Shown here: piece after piece, positions 1 through 6,471 of the stretch | Layout: every line of letters starts with the position of its first letter | How positions within the stretch are numbered: the first letter of the stretch is position 1 | Origin: JBEGTT01 sp041179245 | GTDB taxonomy: Bacteria > Pseudomonadota > Gammaproteobacteria > Burkholderiales > Rhodocyclaceae | DNA length: 8,785 nt | Assembly (NCBI GenBank): GCA_041179245.1 | Contig: JBEGTT010000136.1 | Coordinates: 1 to 8,785, forward strand | Direction: 5' to 3' | Translations under genes and position numbers: made by a program | Notes under the pieces: generated by a model | The model's input: the letters and a program-made list of their open reading frames with translations, nothing else | Databases searched by the model: none | What the model was told of the DNA's origin: nothing

Positions 1-1318
1 CTGCCAGTTCGCCTAAGCGTTCGTTGACTAGCGCGGCGTCGATCACCACGCTTTCTTCACCCTTCTGGCCGGCATCAAATGAGATTTCTTCGAGCAGCTT
101 TTCCATCACGGTATGCAGGCGACGAGCACCGATGTTTTCGGTTTTTTCGTTCACCTGAAACGCGATTTGCGCCATGCGAGAAATTCCATCCGGTTTGAAG
201 TCCAGCGTGACGCCTTCGGTGGCGAGTAGTGCCTCGTATTGGCGTGTCAGACAGGCATCGGTTTGGGTCAGGATGCACTCAAAATCAGCCACAGAGAGCG
301 AGTCCAGTTCAACGCGAATCGGGAAACGGCCTTGTAATTCGGGGATAAGATCAGATGGTTTGGACAGATGGAACGCGCCGCTGGCAATAAACAGGATGTG
401 GTCGGTTTTAATCATGCCGTACTTGGTCGACACGGTGGTGCCTTCAACCAACGGCAGCAAATCACGCTGAACCCCTTGGCGGGACACATCGGCTTGCTGG
501 CTGGAACGGTTCGCAATCTTGTCGATTTCATCCAGAAACACGATGCCGTTTTGTTCAACGCGCTGCACCGCATTCAGCTTAATTTCTTCGTCATTCACCA
601 ACCGATCTGCCTCTTGATCGATCAGCACTTTCCAAGCCTCGCGAATCTTCATCTTCCGAGATTTCTTACGTCCCGACCCCATATTCTGGAACATGCCCTG
701 AATTTGGTTAGTAAGTTCTTCCATCCCCGGTGGAGCCAAAATTTCGGCCTGCACACTGGGTAAATTCACTTCAATTTCGATTTCTTTGTCGTCTAACTCA
801 CCTTCGCGCAACTTTTTGCGGAATTTTTGACGTGTACCCGACTCTTCAACCGCCGGTGCCGCATCCGCCGCAAAAAAGCCTGTAGGCGCTTTCGCAGGGG
901 GCAGCAAAATATCCAGAATCCGCTCCTCGGCAGCCTCTTCTGCCACATGGCGCATACGCTGAGCTGCTTGTTCGCGCTCCGCCTTGACGGCAATATCCAC
1001 TAAATCCCGAATGATGGTTTCCACATCACGGCCCACATAACCCACCTCGGTAAACTTGGTGGCTTCAACCTTGATAAACGGTGCATTCGACAACCTTGCC
1101 AAACGGCGAGCAATTTCAGTTTTGCCCACGCCCGTCGGCCCAATCATCAGGATGTTTTTAGGGGTGATTTCCGTGCGTAACGGTTCAGCAACCTGTGACC
1201 GTCTCCAACGATTACGCAAGGCAATGGCGACGGATTTCTTGGCGTTGTTCTGGCCGACGATGTGTTTGTCGAGTTCCGAAACAATTTCGCGGGGGGTCAT
1301 AAAACTCATCTCGCTCAT
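1..1318 (-). CDS. hslU: HslU (ClpY), ATPase subunit of the HslVU protease, 3' end cut by window edge
   Basis: HslU is the AAA+ unfoldase that recognises proteins, unfolds them with ATP and threads them into the HslV peptidase in the cytoplasm. I read 439 uninterrupted codons from the ATG at 1318. The N-terminus is MSEMSFMTPREIV. Walker A is GPTGVGKT (residues 60-67), followed by the pore loop GYVG (93-96). Walker B is VFLDEIDKI, encoded near 518-540, and the sensor-2 motif GARR is encoded near 120-131. The intermediate domain is present, with a Pro/Ala-rich stretch (PPAKAPTGFFAAD). The visible end, LVNERLGELA, normally precedes only about ten more residues, so almost all of the protein is here. 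The start overlaps the hslV stop as ATGA (1318-1315), which suggests translational coupling and one hslVU transcript. Identification is very sure. Confidence 0.97.
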   Translation of the reverse strand, partial: MSEMSFMTPREIVSELDKHIVGQNNAKKSVAIALRNRWRRSQVAEPLRTEITPKNILMIGPTGVGKTEIARRLARLSNAPFIKVEATKFTEVGYVGRDVETIIRDLVDIAVKAEREQAAQRMRHVAEEAAEERILDILLPPAKAPTGFFAADAAPAVEESGTRQKFRKKLREGELDDKEIEIEVNLPSVQAEILAPPGMEELTNQIQGMFQNMGSGRKKSRKMKIREAWKVLIDQEADRLVNDEEIKLNAVQRVEQNGIVFLDEIDKIANRSSQQADVSRQGVQRDLLPLVEGTTVSTKYGMIKTDHILFIASGAFHLSKPSDLIPELQGRFPIRVELDSLSVADFECILTQTDACLTRQYEALLATEGVTLDFKPDGISRMAQIAFQVNEKTENIGARRLHTVMEKLLEEISFDAGQKGEESVVIDAALVNERLGELA

Positions 1319-1851
1319 TCGAGCACCTCAATGGTGAAATTCTGGTTGGTGTAAATACAAACCTCGCCGGCAATTTCCAGCGATTTGGTGACGATATCGA
1401 CTGGCGGCAAATCCGTATTCGATATCAACGCCCGCGCCGCACTCTGGGCAAACGCACCGCCTGAACCAATCGCCACGATGCCGTATTCAGGCTCCAGCAC
1501 ATCGCCGTTACCCGTAATCACATAAGAATGCTCACGATCCGCCACCGATAGCATGGCTTCTAGCCGACGTAAAGCGCGATCACTGCGCCAATCTTTCGCC
1601 AACTCAACCGCGGCCCGTTGCAAATTGCCTTGATGTTTGTCGAGCTGAGCTTCAAAACGTTCGAACAAGGTAAACGCATCAGCGGTACCGCCAGCAAATC
1701 CGGCGAGAATGCGATTCTGATAAAGGCGGCGAACTTTTTTGGCAGTGGATTTGATGACGATGTTACCCAAAGTAACTTGGCCGTCCCCGCCCATTGCGAC
1801 CGAGTTGCCCCTGCGAACCGAAAGAATGGTGGTGCCGTGATACTGTTCCAT
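1315..1851 (-). CDS. hslV: HslV (ClpQ), threonine peptidase subunit of the HslVU protease
   Basis: HslV forms the double hexameric proteolytic core that degrades proteins delivered by HslU. The product has 178 residues. It begins MEQYHG, followed by the TTILSVRRG motif; family knowledge says the first Thr (residue 7 here) becomes the N-terminal nucleophile after the short propeptide is removed. GGDGQVTLG (21-29) and AKKVRRL (37-43) match the conserved core; Asp23 and Lys39 correspond to mature residues D17 and K33 of the E. coli enzyme. AGFAGGTADAFTLFERFE and the C-terminal IEVLE are also typical. I chose ATG 1851 because it has an AGGA ribosome site at 1861-1858 and gives the expected propeptide; the frame stays open upstream to 1947, but that extension resembles nothing known. 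hslU follows with a four-base overlap. Confidence 0.97.
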   Translation of the reverse strand: MEQYHGTTILSVRRGNSVAMGGDGQVTLGNIVIKSTAKKVRRLYQNRILAGFAGGTADAFTLFERFEAQLDKHQGNLQRAAVELAKDWRSDRALRRLEAMLSVADREHSYVITGNGDVLEPEYGIVAIGSGGAFAQSAARALISNTDLPPVDIVTKSLEIAGEVCIYTNQNFTIEVLE

Positions 1852-1857
1852 AAGACA

Positions 1858-1861
1858 TCCT
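1858..1861 (-). promoter_or_regulatory. Ribosome binding site of hslV
   Basis: AGGA on the minus strand lies six bases before the ATG at 1851. It fixes the hslV start inside a reading frame that is open further upstream. Confidence 0.7.
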
Positions 1862-1880
1862 GCATTTGCGAAGAGGCGCG

Positions 1881-1909
1881 TTTTTAACACGGTCCAATCC
1901 GACAAACAA
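1881..1909 (-). promoter_or_regulatory. Possible hslV promoter (weak match)
   Basis: On the minus strand TTGTTT (1909-1904) and TAAAAA (1886-1881) are separated by 17 bases, about 30 bases upstream of hslV. Each box matches the sigma70 consensus only partly. hslVU is a heat-shock operon in E. coli, but I see no convincing sigma32-type CCCAT box here. Tentative. Confidence 0.3.
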
Positions 1910-1922
1910 GTCAGAGTGCAGA

Positions 1923-1992
1923 AAGTCCTTGACACCTCCCATTCCAAACCTGTCTAATTGCGCGCTTTTCTTTTTAGAAACATCAAGGACTT
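1923..1992. repeat. 10-bp inverted repeat flanking the rpmH promoter
   Basis: AAGTCCTTGA (1923-1932) and TCAAGGACTT (1983-1992) are exact inverted copies separated by 50 bases. The left arm overlaps the -35 box and the right arm contains the AAGGA ribosome site of rpmH. Because the left arm lies upstream of the predicted transcript start, it would not form an RNA hairpin from this promoter. It may be a protein-binding pair of sites or chance. Confidence 0.5.
1929..1958 (+). promoter_or_regulatory. rpmH operon promoter, sigma70 type
   Basis: A perfect -35 box TTGACA (1929-1934) is followed after 18 bases by TCTAAT (1953-1958), five of six matches to TATAAT. Transcription would start near 1965, leaving a leader of about 30 bases before rpmH. 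A strong promoter is expected for a ribosomal protein gene, and it would also drive rnpA, yidD, yidC and mnmE. Confidence 0.7.
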
Positions 1993-1995
1993 ACC

Positions 1996-2130
1996 ATGAA
2001 ACGCACCTACCAACCTTCAGTCGTTCGCCGCAAGCGCACCCACGGTTTCCTGGTCCGTATGCGTACGGCTGGCGGGCGCAAAGTGATCGCCGCGCGCCGC
2101 GCCAAAGGCCGTCACCGTCTGGCTGTTTAA
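1996..2130 (+). CDS. rpmH: 50S ribosomal protein L34
   Basis: L34 is a small, very basic protein of the large ribosomal subunit. The 44-residue product starts MKRTYQPSVVRRKRTHGF and ends GRHRLAV, matching the family over its whole usual length; it was too short for a long-ORF scan but is unmistakable. The ATG at 1996 has an AAGGA site (1985-1989) at good spacing and a strong promoter upstream. The first gene of the rpmH-rnpA-yidD-yidC-mnmE cluster, it ends eight bases before the rnpA start. A second reading frame, that of rnpA, is open through the whole gene, but nothing indicates that it is translated there. Confidence 0.98.
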   Translation: MKRTYQPSVVRRKRTHGFLVRMRTAGGRKVIAARRAKGRHRLAV

Positions 2131-2138
2131 CCAGCATT

Positions 2139-2495
2139 GTGGCTGGAGAGCAATACCCGTTCCCCAGAAACTACCGACTAACCAAAACGGATGAGTTTTC
2201 ATCCGTTTTTGGTTTCAGGAAGGCGGTTAAGGGGAATTTTTTTATGTTGCACATCGGCCCCAGACCAGAAGCTTCGGCGAAAGCTAGGCTTGGTTTAGTG
2301 GTCGCTAAGAAATTTATCCGGCAAGCCGTTCGCCGGAACACAATCAAGCGCATTGCTCGCGAGCAATTTCGTCTTCATTGTGCCGCCTTACCCAAGCGTG
2401 ACCTGATCATTCGCCTCATGGGCAAGTTTGACGGAATGCCCCGCGAGGAAATTGCAATAGAAATTGTGGGATTGCTTAAAAAAGTCCGACCTTGA
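2139..2495 (+). CDS. rnpA: RnpA, protein component of ribonuclease P
   Basis: RnpA binds the catalytic RNase P RNA and helps it remove 5' leaders from precursor tRNAs. From GTG 2139 the product has 118 residues, normal for the family. FPRNYRLTKTDEF is the usual N-terminal segment, LGLVVAKK the central strand, and RRNTIKRIARE (65-75) is the signature RNR-type RNA-binding motif. The GTG is the only accepted start codon between the rpmH stop and the conserved FPRNYR segment. It has no clear ribosome site, so translation is probably coupled to rpmH, whose stop lies eight bases upstream. A strong stem-loop occupies codons 14-26. The stop overlaps the yidD start as TGATG. The function is sure; the start is less so. 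Confidence 0.95.
   Translation: MAGEQYPFPRNYRLTKTDEFSSVFGFRKAVKGNFFMLHIGPRPEASAKARLGLVVAKKFIRQAVRRNTIKRIAREQFRLHCAALPKRDLIIRLMGKFDGMPREEIAIEIVGLLKKVRP
2180..2214 (+). other. Strong stem-loop inside the 5' part of rnpA
   Basis: The arm AACCAAAACGGATGA (2180-2194) is complementary to 2199-2214, with a four-base loop (GTTT) and a single extra T as the only defect, giving a 15-bp stem. It lies in the codons for TKTDEFSSVFGF, a segment I expect to be conserved for protein reasons. There is no T-tract after the stem, so it is not a standard intrinsic terminator. It could lower rnpA expression relative to rpmH, slow ribosomes or set an RNA cleavage point; all of that is inference. Confidence 0.6.
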
Positions 2496-2704
2496 TGAAA
2501 CTCCTGCTACTGGGCCTGATTCGCTTCTATCGCTACGGCATTAGCCCGATGTTGGGCAGCCGGTGCCGGTTTCACCCCAGTTGCTCTGAATACACGCAGG
2601 TCTGCATTGAAAAGCACGGCGCCTTCCACGGTGCCATGCTTGGCCTGAAGCGACTTTGCCGGTGCCACCCCTGGAATCCGGGTGGATATGATCCTGCACC
2701 ATGA
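2495..2704 (+). CDS. yidD: YidD, membrane protein insertion efficiency factor
   Basis: YidD is a small inner-membrane-associated protein that aids YidC-dependent insertion of membrane proteins. The 69-residue product starts MKLLLLGLIRFYRYGISPML, a hydrophobic/amphipathic N-terminal helix. Next come CRFHPSCSEY and CHPWNPGGYDPAP, the conserved Cys-containing motifs of the family. It is shorter than the 85-residue E. coli protein mainly at the ends, so it looks complete. I use ATG 2495, which overlaps the rnpA stop by one base (TGATG); a TTG one codon earlier is possible but unlikely. No ribosome site is obvious, so coupling to rnpA is likely. yidC follows after 15 bases, the standard arrangement. 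Confidence 0.95.
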   Translation: MKLLLLGLIRFYRYGISPMLGSRCRFHPSCSEYTQVCIEKHGAFHGAMLGLKRLCRCHPWNPGGYDPAP

Positions 2705-2719
2705 TCCAAAAGGAATGAA

Positions 2720-4372
2720 ATGGACAACAGACGTTTGATTTTGCTGGTTATTTTCAGCTTTTCCCTGTTCATGCTTTGGGATGCTTGGCAGCGCTTCACG
2801 CACCCAGAACAATTGGCACAGCAAGCCGCACAGGCAAATTCTGTCACGCCTCAAGCAAGCACTAGCCTACGTGCAGGCCAAACCATTGCAGAAGCGAAAT
2901 CGGCGGAACAGGTTGAAAAAGCCCAGTTCGTTACGGTTGAAACCGACCTGTACAACGCTGAAATATCCACACAAGGTGGCGACCTAACCCGTCTAGTCCT
3001 CAAAAAATACCGGTCCGAAGACAAGTCTCAAAACCTTGAGTTGCTGGGTGAGCACCATCGTTACGTTGCCCAAAGCGGACTGATTGGTGAAGATCTGCCT
3101 AACCACAAGGCATTCTTTAAGGCCAGTCAAACAGCGATTTCGTTGCCTGACGGCACGCAATCCATCGAATTACGCCTAAGCACCAAAACACCCAGTGGGC
3201 TACAAGCGACCAAGGTTTATACCTTCAAGCGCAACAGCTACGTCATGGACGTTAAGTGGGAAATTCAAAACAACAGCACGCAGGCCATTACACCAAACGC
3301 TTACTTCCAGATCCAGCGCGACACGGCTAATCCTGAAGGCGAATCAAAAATGGTTAGCACCTTCACTGGGCCCGCCATTTTTACGGATGCCGCGAAGTAC
3401 CAGAAGGTTAGCTTTTCTGACGTCGTCGATAACAAAGCCAAGTTTGCTAAAACAGCCAGTGACGGTTGGGTAGCGATGGTTCAGCATCACTTTGTGACAG
3501 CTTGGGCTCCGCAAGTGAGTGTTGAACGCGAATTTTTCATGCGCAAACTGGATAAGGATCTGATTACCGCCGGGATTATTCTGCCGTTCCAGAAACTTGC
3601 GACTGGCGAAAAAGCCGAGGTCAGCGTTCCGCTTTACGTTGGGCCGCAGGAACAATCTGCACTTAAGGCACTGGCTCCCGGACTAGAACTGGTTGTCGAT
3701 TATGGCTGGCTAACCATTGTGGCCGCACCCATCTTCTGGGCACTGGAGTGGATTCACAAGGTAGTTGGCAACTGGGGTTGGTCGATTGTTGTCCTGACCA
3801 TCGCCATTAAACTGATCTTCTTCCCGCTGTCTGCCGCCTCTTATAAATCCATGGCCAAGATGAAAGCCGTTGCGCCTCGCCTGCAACACATCAAGGAGCA
3901 TTTTGGGGACGACAAACAGAGGCTGAATCAGGAAATGATGAAGCTGTATCAGACCGAAAAAATTAATCCGCTGGGTGGCTGCCTGCCAGTTTTGGTTCAG
4001 ATTCCGGTCTTCATCGCCTTGTATTGGGTACTCTTGGGCGCGGTTGAAATGCGCGAAGCACCTTGGGCATTCTGGATCCATGATCTGGGCTCTGCTGATC
4101 CTTATTACATTCTTCCCGTCATCATGATGGCGACGATGCTGCTTCAGACCAGACTCAATCCCACGCCACCCGATCCCGTTCAGGCTAAGGTGATGATGGC
4201 CATGCCGCTAATTTTCGGGGTGATGTTCTTCTTCTTCCCTTCTGGCTTGGTGCTGTACTGGGTAGTTAACAACATCTTGTCGATTGCTCAACAATGGCAA
4301 ATCAACAAGATGATCGAAGCGGCCAAGAAACATCCTCATTCACACCACGCGGCTAACGACGCCAGCGCCTAA
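2720..4372 (+). CDS. yidC: YidC, inner-membrane protein insertase
   Basis: YidC (Oxa1 family) inserts and folds inner-membrane proteins, alone or with SecYEG. The 550-residue product has the Gram-negative layout. A first membrane helix (about 5-24, LILLVIFSFSLFMLW) is followed by a large periplasmic domain to roughly residue 330. The conserved insertase core then starts at WLTIVAAPIFWALEW and includes SMAKMKAVAPRL, the cytoplasmic DDKQRLNQEMMKLY hairpin, NPLGGCLPVLVQIPVFIALYW, LWIHDL-like FWIHDLGSADPYYILP, and FFPSGLVLYWVVNN. Lys364 takes the place of the groove Arg366 of E. coli; a basic residue is kept. The C-terminal tail is His-rich (HPHSHH). An AAAAGGAA ribosome site precedes ATG 2720. 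mnmE starts one base after the stop. Confidence 0.98.
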   Translation: MDNRRLILLVIFSFSLFMLWDAWQRFTHPEQLAQQAAQANSVTPQASTSLRAGQTIAEAKSAEQVEKAQFVTVETDLYNAEISTQGGDLTRLVLKKYRSEDKSQNLELLGEHHRYVAQSGLIGEDLPNHKAFFKASQTAISLPDGTQSIELRLSTKTPSGLQATKVYTFKRNSYVMDVKWEIQNNSTQAITPNAYFQIQRDTANPEGESKMVSTFTGPAIFTDAAKYQKVSFSDVVDNKAKFAKTASDGWVAMVQHHFVTAWAPQVSVEREFFMRKLDKDLITAGIILPFQKLATGEKAEVSVPLYVGPQEQSALKALAPGLELVVDYGWLTIVAAPIFWALEWIHKVVGNWGWSIVVLTIAIKLIFFPLSAASYKSMAKMKAVAPRLQHIKEHFGDDKQRLNQEMMKLYQTEKINPLGGCLPVLVQIPVFIALYWVLLGAVEMREAPWAFWIHDLGSADPYYILPVIMMATMLLQTRLNPTPPDPVQAKVMMAMPLIFGVMFFFFPSGLVLYWVVNNILSIAQQWQINKMIEAAKKHPHSHHAANDASA

Positions 4373-4373
4373 T

Positions 4374-5729
4374 GTGGTGAAGTCCGATACCATCGCTGCC
4401 ATTGCCACGGCCCCCGGTCGTGGTGGTGTCGGCGTTATTAGACTCTCGGGCAGCAACTTGCTGCCCTTTGCTTTTGCACTAACCGGCAAACAACCGCAAC
4501 CTCGTTACGCCACGCTCGCGAACTTCATGTCTGTGCAGGGTGACGAAGGTGAGGTGATTGATACCGGCCTCCTTCTGTATTTCCCCGCCCCCCATTCTTT
4601 TACTGGCGAAGATGTACTGGAGTTGCAAGGCCACGGCGGGCCGGTGGTGCTACAAATGCTCTTAGCGCGCTGCCTTGATTTGGGCGCTCGACTAGCCCAG
4701 CCCGGGGAATTTAGCCAACGAGCCTTCCTCAATGGCAAGCTGGACTTAGCCCAAGCAGAGGCCATTGCCGATCTGATTGAAGCGGGCACCAATGCCGCCG
4801 CCCGCTCCGCCATTCGTTCATTGCAAGGTGATTTCTCTAAACTGATCCAAGGGCTACAGCATGAATTAACCCAGCTTCGGATGTTGGTTGAAGCTACGCT
4901 AGATTTTCCCGACGAAGAAATTGATTTTCTGCAGGCCAGCGATGCCTTTGGGCGGTTAACCCGCCTGCAAACCACATTGCAACAAACTACCCTGAAAGCC
5001 ACTCAGGGAAAACTCCTGCAAAGTGGTCTGCATGTCGTGCTGGCCGGGCAACCCAACGTTGGCAAATCATCCCTTCTCAACCGCCTTTCCGGGGACGATC
5101 TGGCGATCGTGACACCGATAGCCGGCACCACCCGCGATGCGCTGAAATCGACCATTCAGATTCAAGGTATCCCTTTGCACATCATTGACACGGCAGGTCT
5201 GCGGGAAACCAACGATACCGTCGAAAAAATGGGGATCGAGCGAAGCTGGAAAGAAATTGCCAAGGCAGATTTAGTGCTTTTATTGCTGGACGCCCAACAC
5301 GGACTTTCTGCAGAAGACGAAGCCATCCTAGCCAGAATTCCAGAAGCGGTTCCCCGCATTACGGTCTGGAATAAGATTGATCTAAGCCAGCCACAACCTA
5401 GGATTGACAGTGCTGGCGAGTTCCGGGTCTGCGTATCCGCCAAAACCGGCCAAGGTATCGATACGCTAGAGAAAGTGCTATTAGAAAAGGCAGGATGGCA
5501 ACAAACCGAAGATGTTTTCATTGCACGGGAACGCCATCTTCGCGCCCTACAGCGGGCTAATGAGCATTTGGACATTGCTTTTTTACACGTTCAATCAAGC
5601 CACTTTGCCCTTGAGTTATTCGCCGAAGAACTCCGGCTCTGCCAACACGCACTGGGCGAAATTACGGGGGAATTCACGCCAGACGATTTACTCGGCGTGA
5701 TATTCAGCCAGTTTTGTATTGGAAAATGA
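4374..5729 (+). CDS. mnmE: MnmE (TrmE), tRNA wobble-uridine modification GTPase
   Basis: MnmE works with MnmG to add the (carboxymethyl)aminomethyl group at C5 of wobble U34 in certain tRNAs, using a formyl-folate donor and GTP hydrolysis. The 451-residue length is normal (454 in E. coli). Seen in order: N-terminal folate-binding domain with TIAAIATAPGRGGVGVIRLSG and HSFTGEDVLELQGHGG; helical domain with GEFSQRAFLNGKLDLAQAEA; G domain with G1 GQPNVGKS (225-232), G2 TTRD, G3 DTAG, G4 NKID and G5 SAK; and the C-terminal catalytic FCIGK with its Cys. Two consecutive GTG codons (4374, 4377) could start it. There is no ribosome site and yidC stops one base earlier, so translation is probably coupled. 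It is the last gene of the cluster. Confidence 0.97.
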   Translation: MVKSDTIAAIATAPGRGGVGVIRLSGSNLLPFAFALTGKQPQPRYATLANFMSVQGDEGEVIDTGLLLYFPAPHSFTGEDVLELQGHGGPVVLQMLLARCLDLGARLAQPGEFSQRAFLNGKLDLAQAEAIADLIEAGTNAAARSAIRSLQGDFSKLIQGLQHELTQLRMLVEATLDFPDEEIDFLQASDAFGRLTRLQTTLQQTTLKATQGKLLQSGLHVVLAGQPNVGKSSLLNRLSGDDLAIVTPIAGTTRDALKSTIQIQGIPLHIIDTAGLRETNDTVEKMGIERSWKEIAKADLVLLLLDAQHGLSAEDEAILARIPEAVPRITVWNKIDLSQPQPRIDSAGEFRVCVSAKTGQGIDTLEKVLLEKAGWQQTEDVFIARERHLRALQRANEHLDIAFLHVQSSHFALELFAEELRLCQHALGEITGEFTPDDLLGVIFSQFCIGK

Positions 5730-5742
5730 CGGCTTAGGCTTT

Positions 5743-5774
5743 GCTCATTGTTTCAAAATCAGCAATAAGCTTTT
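5743..5774 (+). terminator. Possible weak terminator after mnmE
   Basis: GCTCATTGTT (5743-5752) can pair with AGCAATAAGC (5761-5770) with one C-A mismatch and one G-U pair, and TTTT follows at 5771-5774. The stem is AT-rich and imperfect, so termination may be partial. Confidence 0.35.
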
Positions 5775-5835
5775 GGCAATTTAGTGGTTTCTCTGGGCCC
5801 ATTTGAAGCCTAGACTGAACGCGTTATCTATTTTT

Positions 5836-5840
5836 AGGAG
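5836..5840 (+). promoter_or_regulatory. Ribosome binding site of the flavodoxin-like gene
   Basis: AGGAG lies four bases before one ATG (5845) and seven before the next (5848). The spacing favours 5848. No convincing promoter is visible in the short gap after mnmE; a poor candidate is TTGAAG (5803) with TATCTA (5825). Confidence 0.7.
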
Positions 5841-5847
5841 CTGAATG

Positions 5848-6402
5848 ATGAGCAAAGTTTACGTGGTTTATTTTTCTGGCTACGGTCACACCAAGCGGGT
5901 CGCTGAAACGGTCGCCGAAGGTGCTGGTGCTTCGCTAGTCGCTGTTGATGCTGAGGGCAACATCCCCGAATCAGCTTGGGCGGATTTGGCTGCTGCTGAC
6001 GCTATCATTTTTGGCTCGCCAACCTACATGGGCAGCGTGCCTTGGCAGTTCAAGAAATTTGCCGATGCCTCCTCTAAGGTTTGGTTTACCCGTGGATGGC
6101 AAGACAAGGTTTTTGGCGGCTTCACCAATAGCGCCAGCCTGAATGGCGACAAGCAGGTCACGCTAATTACGCTGCAAACCCTCGCCTCTCAGCACGGCGG
6201 CATCTGGGTTAGTTTAGGTCTACCACCGGCTAACACGCTAGCCGCTTCACGGAATGACGTGAATAACCTCGGCGGCTCAGTGGGCTTGCTGGTGCAATCA
6301 CCTGCTGATGCTGGTGCCGATGCTATCCCTGCGGGTGACATTGAAACAGCTCGTCAGTACGGTGCACGGGTCGCCGGCATTGCCGCCAAACTGAAGGGCT
6401 AA
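5848..6402 (+). CDS. Flavodoxin-fold NAD(P)H:quinone oxidoreductase / FMN reductase family protein (WrbA-like)
   Basis: The 184-residue product has a flavodoxin fold expected to bind FMN and reduce quinones or other acceptors with NAD(P)H in the cytoplasm. The first strand and phosphate loop VYVVYFSGYGHTKRVAE bind the FMN phosphate in this family. The second signature, IIFGSPTYMGSVPWQFKKFAD, resembles WrbA-type GTPT motifs, and GGFTNSAS is the third FMN-contacting segment. LASQHGGIWVSLG fits the later flavodoxin/WrbA region. There is no signal peptide or membrane helix. It stands alone between mnmE and a strong terminator and is probably transcribed separately, since a weak terminator and a gap of over 100 bases separate it from mnmE. 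The exact electron acceptor cannot be read from sequence, so I give no symbol. An in-frame ATG at 5845 is the alternative start. Confidence 0.85.
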   Translation: MSKVYVVYFSGYGHTKRVAETVAEGAGASLVAVDAEGNIPESAWADLAAADAIIFGSPTYMGSVPWQFKKFADASSKVWFTRGWQDKVFGGFTNSASLNGDKQVTLITLQTLASQHGGIWVSLGLPPANTLAASRNDVNNLGGSVGLLVQSPADAGADAIPAGDIETARQYGARVAGIAAKLKG

Positions 6403-6420
6403 AATCCTTTGATCTCATAC

Positions 6421-6454
6421 AAAGAGGCGCTTGAATGACCAAGCGCCTCTTTTT
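6421..6454 (+). terminator. Strong intrinsic terminator between convergent genes
   Basis: A perfect 13-bp stem (6421-6433 with 6440-6452, core GAGGCGCTTG) has a six-base loop and runs into five T residues (6450-6454). It ends the flavodoxin-like transcript 19 bases after the stop. On the minus strand the same stem lies past the metF stop but with only three T residues next to it, so it may act in both directions, less well for metF. Confidence 0.9.
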
Positions 6455-6471
6455 CATCGTTCAAGACTCAA

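Noticed and set aside
1866..2138. The rnpA reading frame is open far upstream, through all of rpmH, reminiscent of Thermus where rnpA encloses rpmH.
   Set aside because: The only start codon that would take in rpmH is a TTG at 1866, upstream of the rpmH promoter, and the extension resembles no RnpA N-terminus. The normal family length is reached from GTG 2139.
2145..2150. A GGAGAG ribosome-site-like sequence just inside rnpA.
   Set aside because: No ATG, GTG or TTG follows in the rnpA frame at a usable distance.
3809..3811. Lys364 of YidC replaces the groove Arg known from E. coli.
   Set aside because: The positive charge is kept and, as far as I recall, Lys at this position is usual in betaproteobacterial YidC, so it is not an anomaly.
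4505..5002. A long minus-strand open frame opposite mnmE, with similar ones opposite yidC, hslU and metF.
   Set aside because: They are shadows of well-identified genes, with no recognisable protein motifs or start signals.
5735..5812. Seven-base inverted repeat TAGGCTT / AAGCCTA around the gap before the flavodoxin-like gene.
   Set aside because: Short, widely separated and not aligned with any expression signal; expected by chance.
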